In this document: positions 57,653-64,000 of the stretch, piece by piece
Numbering within the stretch: position 1 is the stretch's first letter
Layout: every line of letters begins with the position of its first letter
Assembly (NCBI GenBank): GCA_002197995.1
Contig: NGZR01000003.1
Coordinates: 5,332,001 to 5,396,000 of the forward strand
DNA: 64,000 nt
Source: Gaeumannomyces sp. JS-464
Lineage: Eukaryota > Ascomycota > Sordariomycetes > Magnaporthales > Magnaporthaceae
Direction: 5' to 3'
Notes under the pieces: generated by a model
Seen by the model: only the letters and a program-made list of their open reading frames with translations
What the model was told of the DNA's origin: nothing
The model's database searches: none
Position numbers and translations under genes: made by a program

Positions 57653-57984
57653 AAATCCTCTTGGACACACCCGGGACGGCCCCTTCATGGCTCCTCCTCG
57701 GCCGTTTTGGGCAAGGCGCACTGCCGGTGATGGCGGCGGCCCTCATCCACTAAATGACAAACCACCCAACCTAAACCCTCACACACCCGGACGAATATTA
57801 TCGTTCCCCACCCTCCAACCACAGCTCCGCAAGGGTTGTTGCCTTCCTAGCTTTCCGCTGACATGGGCCATCCCCCTTCAAAGAGCCCCTCAAAAATCCC
57901 CGATTCGACCGCCCTGTATATCACGGTATAATCAGGGGCGTGGCCTCTTTGCGATAGCTGATGGTGTAGTCGCCCGGCCGCGCC

Positions 57985-58009
57985 CACACATACACACACA
58001 TACACACAC
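57985..58009. repeat. (CA)n microsatellite
   Basis: CACACATACACACACATACACA-like run with two T interruptions. Confidence 0.75.
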
Positions 58010-58078
58010 CCCCTGGCTCTCCACCTGTGGGTTGTGTCCTCCTCGCTCTCGACCAGTACGAGGGCGCGGGAGTCCTAT

Positions 58079-58110
58079 GGTCCGGGCCCGTGGTTGGTCC
58101 GGGCCCGTGG
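58079..58110. repeat. 17-bp tandem duplication
   Basis: GGTCCGGGCCCGTGGTT occurs twice in succession. Confidence 0.6.
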
Positions 58111-58767
58111 TAACTCCGGGAGCACCCCAAGCTCCCCCAAGCCTCCCGAGACCTTCAGGAGAGGGCATGTCGAGGGTGTGTGCGCGCCCAATGTGTGGGT
58201 GGGAGCCTCCGGTGCTCGTGTCGTTCGTCATCTTAGTCTAGCTTCCATCTTTCCTCCTTGTCTCCTCGCCATGCCACATACCAACATCTTACATGGTGAC
58301 CTGCCGCGTTGTGGCCGGCAGCTATACCCGGACCTTGAACGCGGGATCCCGCCGACACTAGCTCTTTCTTTTCTCCTCTGGGCCAAGTCTTGATACCGCC
58401 ATGCCGACGCTGGGGGGCCTCGTTAGAAAATATACAAAAGGGACGCGGGAGCCACGCCGTTGAGGGCTTTACCGCTCGCTAGACCACCCACCAATCTCTC
58501 CAAACCTGACAGTCTTTCCTTTCCCAACAGGCTCTCTCATTGGCTTCATCGACAGTCGCCCTGCATTCGCTGTCCTATATCTTTCCGTTTGCCCGCAACG
58601 CATAGGACGTCCGAACGCTCTATTCTCTTCGCCAACCCATCATCCTTTGTCTACGATACCCATCTTGTTCACTTGACAACTTTGACTGTCCACAAGCTTT
58701 TTAATTCATCTTCCGTAAATCTTTTTATCCTTCTATCCTGCCCCTTCCCCTGACCGAATCAACAGAC

Positions 58768-59945
58768 ATGGACGGCTGTGAGTGTTTGCCCGAGCCCTTC
58801 CACCCCTGTCCCCTGGAACATCCCTCGTTGGCCCGAGAGAAAAGGGCTTGAAATGCTCGCCCAAGACGGGTGACGTTGGGCGCCGACGGGCAAAACAAGC
58901 TCGACACCTTGAAGGCCGATCATCGACCCCGAATTACCAGCCAGCGTCGGCATCACCATACAGAAAGTGTTGGAAAGAAAAGATGAGGGAAAAAACGCAG
59001 CAGGAAGAAGGAATGACTAACATCGGGCCCTCTTTTCCTTAAATCTCTAGACAATAAGGAACGCCGGGCGCGCGTCGCCGATCTCCTGTCGGACTTCATG
59101 CAGCTGCAACAGTACATCGCCGCGGCGCCCGACACGCCCGAGGACATGGACGACTACTACACCGAGGGCTGGAAGGCGCTGCGCCAGTGCTCCATCGACG
59201 GCCAGCATATCCTCAACTGCGGCGCCGACACCACCGTGCCCCGGGCCCGCGGCGGGCAGGAGGAGCAGGACAAGGCCGAGCTTCAGCAGTCAGTGTTTCT
59301 CCCCTCTTCAGACAACACCCAACCGAGCTTCCCGTTTTCTTTCCTCGCTCTGCAGCTTGCTTGCTGCCGGAGAGGATACCGAGAAAGAACTAAGAGCGAG
59401 GAAGATACAAGTCTAGGGGCTAGGGGTTGTGAACTGACCGCCTTTTCTCCCGGCGCCAACAGGGTCCATCTCGACGTTTTCTCGCGCAGACACATGGCTC
59501 AGAAGATCTACCTCCGCCAGGCAGCTGCCCAGGACTGGATCTCGAACCGCGAATACGTCCTTCAGGGGGAGCGGCCACACTCGGGCCATGAGCTCCAGCT
59601 CCGGGCTTGCGACCAGGAGCTCGTGAGGGTGAGTTGCAACCCCCTTGTTTCTCCAAAAAAAAAAAAAGTTCAAACCATCACACCCTCATTGCCTTTGAGG
59701 ACACAACAACGACCCGAAGGAGGATATACGGGATCATGGCTGCGAGAATAGACAAGACTCCATGTTGTCAGCAGGGGCTAACCTCTTGTGGTTATTTGTT
59801 TTTCTTTTAGCGGCTTGGAACCATCACCGACGAGGCAGTCTACCAGATGCTGCAGGCCTCCGATATCCAGTACGGCCGCTGGACCGGCGAGGACCCGAGC
59901 ATCCGCGCCGTGCAGCGCTGGGTCCGCTCGCGCCGCGCGACCTAG
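58768..59945 (+). CDS. Unknown 182-aa protein, four exons
   Basis: Exons 58768-58777, 59051-59288, 59463-59628, 59811-59945; a ten-base first exon (ATGGACGGCT) is followed by a 273-nt intron, and all junctions keep frame, giving exactly 183 codons with stop. The protein starts MDGYNKERRARVADLLSDFM and has mostly helical, charged segments: QLQQYIAAAPDTPEDMDDYY, SIDGQHILNCGADTTV, HLDVFSRRHMAQKIYLRQAA, LQLRACDQELVR and DEAVYQMLQASDIQYGR, ending VQRWVRSRRAT. No signal peptide or membrane segment. Conserved-looking codon use and intact frame support a real gene, but no family is recognised. Convergent with the TMEM234-like gene. Confidence 0.72.
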
Positions 59946-60996
59946 AGAATTCCCCATACACTCCAGCATCAACCGCCCTGAGCTGCTCGAGACGAGGTCG
60001 TTCTTATCTCCCACCCAACCCGCCATGTGGCCAGCGCCCCCAACCGAACCACGATCCGGCGATGACCCCAAGGCTGGGGCGCCTCTAGGGTATCGAGCTC
60101 CCGGCCGCGGACACGCCGAGCTGCGAGCGACTGACACTTAGTTCTTTGCTGTAAAGTGGCAACATAACCCAGGCGACTGGGTCTCTTCTTCATCCCTCCT
60201 TCTCCTCGCGTTGCTTGCCTCTTTTCCCTTTCCGTTCTTTCCTCTCCTTTTCCGCACCCAAAAAAACGCATTCTGGACAACCCATTCATTCCTTTCCTTC
60301 TCGAACATACTTCATCCTTGCAAAACCCGTACAAACTTCACATATTTTCTCCCAAAGTGTATATACCTTTCCCCCGTATCGCAGATGCTGGCTGGCGAGC
60401 GCTTTACTCATTGACATTACTGTTTATTGTCTTATATCTCTCCCGTTTCTCTTTGCGTTTCCATCTTCGCTTCCATTTTCATTTCATTTTTTTTTTTTCT
60501 CTTTGACAAAATCCTTTCCTCTTTCTCCCCTTTCCTACATAATCTCTTCTCCTCTTCTTTATGCTTCGTTTGGTTATTCGGAAAATAGGTTTATCCCTCC
60601 CCTTTGGAGGCACTATCAAACCATTGTGGCCCTGGTGGACCAGCGTACCATGGCCAGGCATTGCCACGTACGAGGAACGACGGATCCAAGACATGTGGAT
60701 GGAATGAACATGGGTTGCGGCTTAAAAATCACAGATCTATATTGTTTATCCAATTGCGTGAGCCAGAAACTCCGGTCGGTGACGACATAAAGGCGTGCCA
60801 GCAAATTACCCCTTGCCAAATGGCGCCAGCAAACGAAACAGGTATCGACACCATGGCCTGTGAGCGTAAAGACGCCCCCACAATGCCTGCGAAAACTCTA
60901 TGCGCAAAGCGGAAAGAACAATTATGAAGCAGAAGCGAACAAGTCGAGGAGGAGAGTTCCACCCAAACGAAAGCATGCCGCGTCCATACGGCCCGC
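59946..60996. other. Intergenic between convergent genes
   Basis: About 1 kb. Strongly C/T-rich between 60180 and 60600, with no supported gene. Confidence 0.4.
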
Positions 60997-61641
60997 TCAC
61001 GGAAGCTTGCTGTGCACGCAGAGCGCGATGCCACCCAACGACAGAAGCATCCCCAGCATGGTGTCTAGGGCGCGGAATGCGGCCATGCTGTCAGTTTCTG
61101 CAAACAGCCGTGGTGATTGTGGGGGCTCTATGAGTCTTTTTTGCCGACTTACCTCTACTAATGACCTTGTTCTCGACCCACCATTCGCCGATGACGGTGA
61201 AGAGAAAGGCAAGGGTGTTCACGATGGGAACGGTCAAGCTCAGCTCTGCAGTCGACGTTGGGGGTGGGGAAGGACATGTTTGCTCATGTCAGCGATGCCA
61301 AGATATCAAAGAGGACAGAGGCAAAGAAATCTCACCGGCCTGCCCGATCAACAGGAAGAACCAGACGCTTCCGGTCAGGTTCAGCAGGAGCGGGACGGCG
61401 TAGCGGGGGTTGCGTAGCAGGTCGACGACGGCGAAGAAGGCGCCGTACAGGCGCGAGCGCACGGCGCTGGACCGGACGCGGTCCGACTGCAGGACCGGAT
61501 GGGCGGCCGGGCAGTGGTCCCGTGCAGCGCGCCGGATGAAGGGCGTCGTCAGGCCCACGCCAGCCCCACCATCAGGAAGCCGACGACGTAGTTGAGCGGG
61601 CCGGGCTGCTGCTGCCCTGGCGCTGTCGCCGGCGTGGACAT
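60997..61641 (-). CDS. TMEM234/UPF0546-family membrane protein, ~155 aa
   Basis: Minus-strand exons 61641-61336, 61245-61153, 61064-60997 with GTGAG/CAG and GTAAGT/TAG borders. Starts MSTPATAPGQQQPGPLNYVV and continues GFLMVGLAWGLTTPFIRRAA, VPLLLNLTGSVWFFLLIGQA, then ELSLTVPIVNTLAFLFTVIG, EWWVENKVISR and DTMLGMLLSLGGIALCVHSK. Four hydrophobic helices and the GLTTPF / NLTGS / PIVNTLAF motifs are those of TMEM234, a drug/metabolite-transporter-like family of unknown substrate. One base is missing in the CCC run at 61553-61555, where the frame would otherwise stop after GLAWA. A tetranucleotide repeat lies in its presumed 5' leader. Confidence 0.82.
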
Positions 61642-61708
61642 TTCGGCGGGTGATTGTTCCTGGCCTTTTTTCCCTGGGCGTTCGGTGTGTGTGGCGCCTG
61701 GTGTTGGA

Positions 61709-61750
61709 TGTGCGTGCGTGCGTGCGTACGTGCGTGCGTACGTGCGTGCG
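61709..61750. repeat. (TGCG/TACG)n tetranucleotide repeat
   Basis: About ten copies of TGCG with TACG variants, 70 bases upstream of the TMEM234-like start. Confidence 0.8.
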
Positions 61751-63211
61751 CAACGGACTGTCCGGATTCTGTTGGATGTTTGTTTCGGGCAGTGCTTGTC
61801 AGGGGCTGAGTCCTCAGATGACACCGCTTCCTAATACACACACAGCCACATGCGTCGAGCTGAAATGTGGCTGGGTGGCTGGGCTGACTCACCCGAGTCT
61901 CTGGAATTCAGCGGGTCCAATGCCCTGGCGCGCCAAGCCAAGCCTTCGCGAGGCGAGACGCTTTGCTTCTCTTTTTTCCGCACCTCCCGCCTGACGGCGG
62001 CTACGATCGATGACACTCTAAATCGGACCGACATCGATCGTCTTCTCCTGTCACCATCAGAGACAGCCCCCGGCGTACTCGAACGCCCCTTTCCGCAAAC
62101 AACATTACCCGTTGACTTGTGCTTTCCGCGGATGCGGGTCTGGCGTGATGGACGGATGCGATTTGCTCGGGCTCCCCTGCACGCGTTAGCGGAGGAGGTT
62201 GGATGTTGGACCTAGCCTACAACCGACGGACAAAAGTACCGCTTCGTTTTCAATTTTTCCACTTCACCCTCGAAATCAGCCACCCATTTCAACGTAGCAC
62301 CGCACGATCAAATTCGTTTCAATGAATACAAAACTTTGGTAAATAGATAAACAGAAGCAGTGGATTGCGTGTGTATTTTTTCCGATATTTTAAATACCAC
62401 ACATTGGTAGTTGTGTTGGTAGGGTTGATGAGAACGCGTCGCGGGGTTGCGGGACCAAAAAAAATCGAAGCGATACTTTTGTCTTCCCACTGTACACCGC
62501 TTCTTGGCCTTTCGTCCACCTCCCTTCACAAGAGATAAATCATTTCTGCATTACAAAGACCATATCAGTAATTATGCCCAATTGTCCTAGCTCTGAATAA
62601 CAGTCAGTGTCTTAGCATCCGCGCTCAGACAAGCGCCTGACCGCCCCCGAGATCGTTCATGATCTTCCCCCGAACAAACAGCATGTTGATCCCTTGATGC
62701 CCCCCGCTAGCAGCCTGCTAGTGCCGAGCCACCGAGCCCAAGTATGAGGCCGTCTTGTCTACCGGGAGAGCGCCGATCGAGCGGCGCAGATCCATTCCTT
62801 CCGTCCCAGCCCAGCCCAGCTAGCAAACACGCGCCTCGGACCCGACAAGGGGGTGGCCCGGCACTTGATGATTCATGATCAAGCCTAGTCTCGGGGTGTC
62901 CAAGCCCATGCCCTTACAGAGCCGCATCGAGCCGTCGGGCAGAGGCATGCGTGGCATGCAAGGGCGGACGGGCGCCTATAGCGGTGACATTTCACGGCCC
63001 AAACTAAAGCTTGCCCGAGTGCTAACTTACTTTTTGCTCCTTCATGCATATCTCCGAGCCGAAGGCCACTCGATCGACTGAGCAAATCACGATCCTTTGT
63101 GAACCTCGATGACCTAGGCGGCCCGTCGGAGAACGGAGGATCGTCCTGGCCCCTTTGCCGGGTGCAAGTCGAGACGTCACGACTCCCACGGCCCCTCGAG
63201 TGAGGTCCCGG

Positions 63212-63227
63212 GAGAGAGAGAGAGAGA
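63212..63227. repeat. (GA)n microsatellite
   Basis: Eight GA units. Confidence 0.7.
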
Positions 63228-63399
63228 TGGGAACTGGACCAGGCCATAAGAAGCCAGGAAATCCTCCCATCTTGGACGGTCAGCTTCTCATCATCACGCA
63301 CAAACTCACAGTCACCTCAACAATCTCTACAGCTTCAATTCTGCAACATACACACACAACCCACCCGAAGATACTCGTCAACCACACCAACTCATCAAC

Positions 63400-63820
63400 G
63401 TGACTGACGCCCAGATCGCCGGAGGCCACAAGGCCAACCTCAAGAACCCCAACACCTCGCAGGAGTCCAAGGAGCACTCCAAGCAGGTCCTCGAGAACGA
63501 GTTCTACGGCGGAGATGGTATGCGGCAGCTCTGTAGGAATTTGTCATCGCAGAGGACATTGGAACTACAAGCTGACACGCCCGATATACAGTTCCCAAGG
63601 CTGGAGACTCCGATGAGGGCAAGAACCCCGGCAACGTTGCTGGAGGCCTGAAGGCGTTAGTACCCAACCGACACATCACTCGATACTATGAACACCGCCA
63701 GCTGCAGTAAAGTCACCCAAGATTCTGACGACGGAATGTTCTAGGGCCATCAAAAACCCCAATGTCTCCGACGAGGCCAAGGAGGAGGCGAAAAAGAAGC
63801 TCGAGAGCATGGAGCAGTAG
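63400..63820 (+). CDS. con-6: Conidiation-specific protein 6 (Con-6) family
   Basis: Exons 63400-63517, 63592-63655, 63745-63820, joined by 74- and 89-nt introns, give 85 aa. Two Con-6 repeats are visible: AGGHKANLKNPNTSQESKEH with SKQVLENEF, and VAGGLKAAIKNPNVSDEAKE with EAKKKLE. Proteins of this family accumulate in conidia and are thought to protect or be degraded at germination (Neurospora con-6). The body is fully in frame, but the codon at the expected start is GTG (GTGACTGACGCC) and no in-frame ATG is found in the preceding ~60 bases, so either the start base is wrong, or a short upstream exon carries the ATG. Confidence 0.85.
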
Positions 63821-64000
63821 ATGAGCCGACTCCACGATGGAGCATTCCACTCGGGAGTTTCTTGTGTGCCCGCCCACGGGTGAGCTGCAGTGGGACATTG
63901 CGGAACCAATCACGGCTAGGATAGCGAGCTACAGCAGATCAGACGTGCCACAATACAGACATTCGTCATTGGTCCCACGATGCAAGGAATCCGTGGCTTT
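63821..64000. other. 3' flank of con-6
   Basis: No feature recognised up to the window edge. Confidence 0.3.

Larger units (their letters stand above)
55106..58767. other. 3.7-kb gene-poor region
   Basis: Many overlapping open frames of 60-180 codons on both strands, with no consistent codon pattern, domain or intron-exon structure. Holds a 27-nt poly-G tract, a CA microsatellite and a short tandem repeat. The last ~300 bases are a C/T-rich leader for the gene at 58768. Confidence 0.4.
61642..63399. promoter_or_regulatory. Divergent intergenic region between TMEM234-like and con-6 genes
   Basis: 1.76 kb with no supported coding sequence. The last 120 bases before 63400 (CAACAATCTC, CACACACAACCC) look like a fungal 5' untranslated leader. 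Confidence 0.4.

Noticed and set aside
57687..58241. 184-codon frame near the poly-G tract
   Set aside because: Translates microsatellite and tandem repeats (HTHTHT); three frames are equally open and none has a motif.
61549..61824. Frame rich in RTYART/RTHART repeats upstream of TMEM234
   Set aside because: Translation of the (TGCG)n tetranucleotide repeat, not protein.
1..64000. Bacterial-type systems (CRISPR arrays, operons, phage)
   Set aside because: No evenly spaced short repeats or operon structure; introns and families are eukaryotic. The only repeats are LTRs, TIRs and microsatellites.

Overview
The window is nuclear DNA from a filamentous ascomycete (Pezizomycotina), most likely a Sordariomycete. 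The evidence is short GT-AG introns (about 60-180 nt) with fungal branch sites, a con-6 type conidiation gene, fungal-restricted families (G1 glutamic peptidase, VPS62, TMEM234-like), and a transposon block mutated in the manner of repeat-induced point mutation (RIP: C-to-T at CpA, CpG spared, excess TpA, reading frames full of TAA/TAG). The exact order or genus cannot be decided from the sequence alone.

Layout. (1) 1-6.6 kb: an accessory flank with a small cysteine-rich secreted protein, a protein-kinase gene and an ankyrin-repeat gene (both frame-broken), and a frame-broken G1-type peptidase gene. (2) 6.65-35.4 kb: a transposon graveyard. It opens with a MITE-like element that carries a 1.86-kb pogo/Fot1-type transposon inside it. 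A Mutator-like element (MULE) then spans 10.07-35.42 kb because four elements are stacked inside it: MULE > gypsy-3 > gypsy-1 > pogo-2 > gypsy-2. Each level is supported by paired LTRs or TIRs. The three gypsy insertions are also supported by target-site duplications and by continuity of the interrupted host element. (3) 35.4-38 kb: a decaying host gene split by a 251-bp MITE and carrying RIP-like nonsense codons. (4) 38-64 kb: gene-rich core DNA with an unknown 474-aa protein, a coiled-coil protein, an unknown 365-aa ORF, a Dabb-domain protein, VPS62-like, a KpsF-like SIS protein, a WKF-domain protein, proteasome alpha-1 (SCL1), an unknown 182-aa four-exon protein, TMEM234-like, and con-6.

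A caution runs through the whole window. Almost every multi-exon conserved gene, including the essential proteasome gene, needs one or two single-base insertions to stay in frame, usually at or beside a run of one base. That pattern is best explained by systematic homopolymer undercalling in the assembly, so frame breaks outside the RIP block should not be read as pseudogenes without read-level checks. The frames inside the transposon block are destroyed for a different reason: transition-type RIP mutations, which even convert the two catalytic aspartates of reverse transcriptase to asparagines in two of the three gypsy elements.
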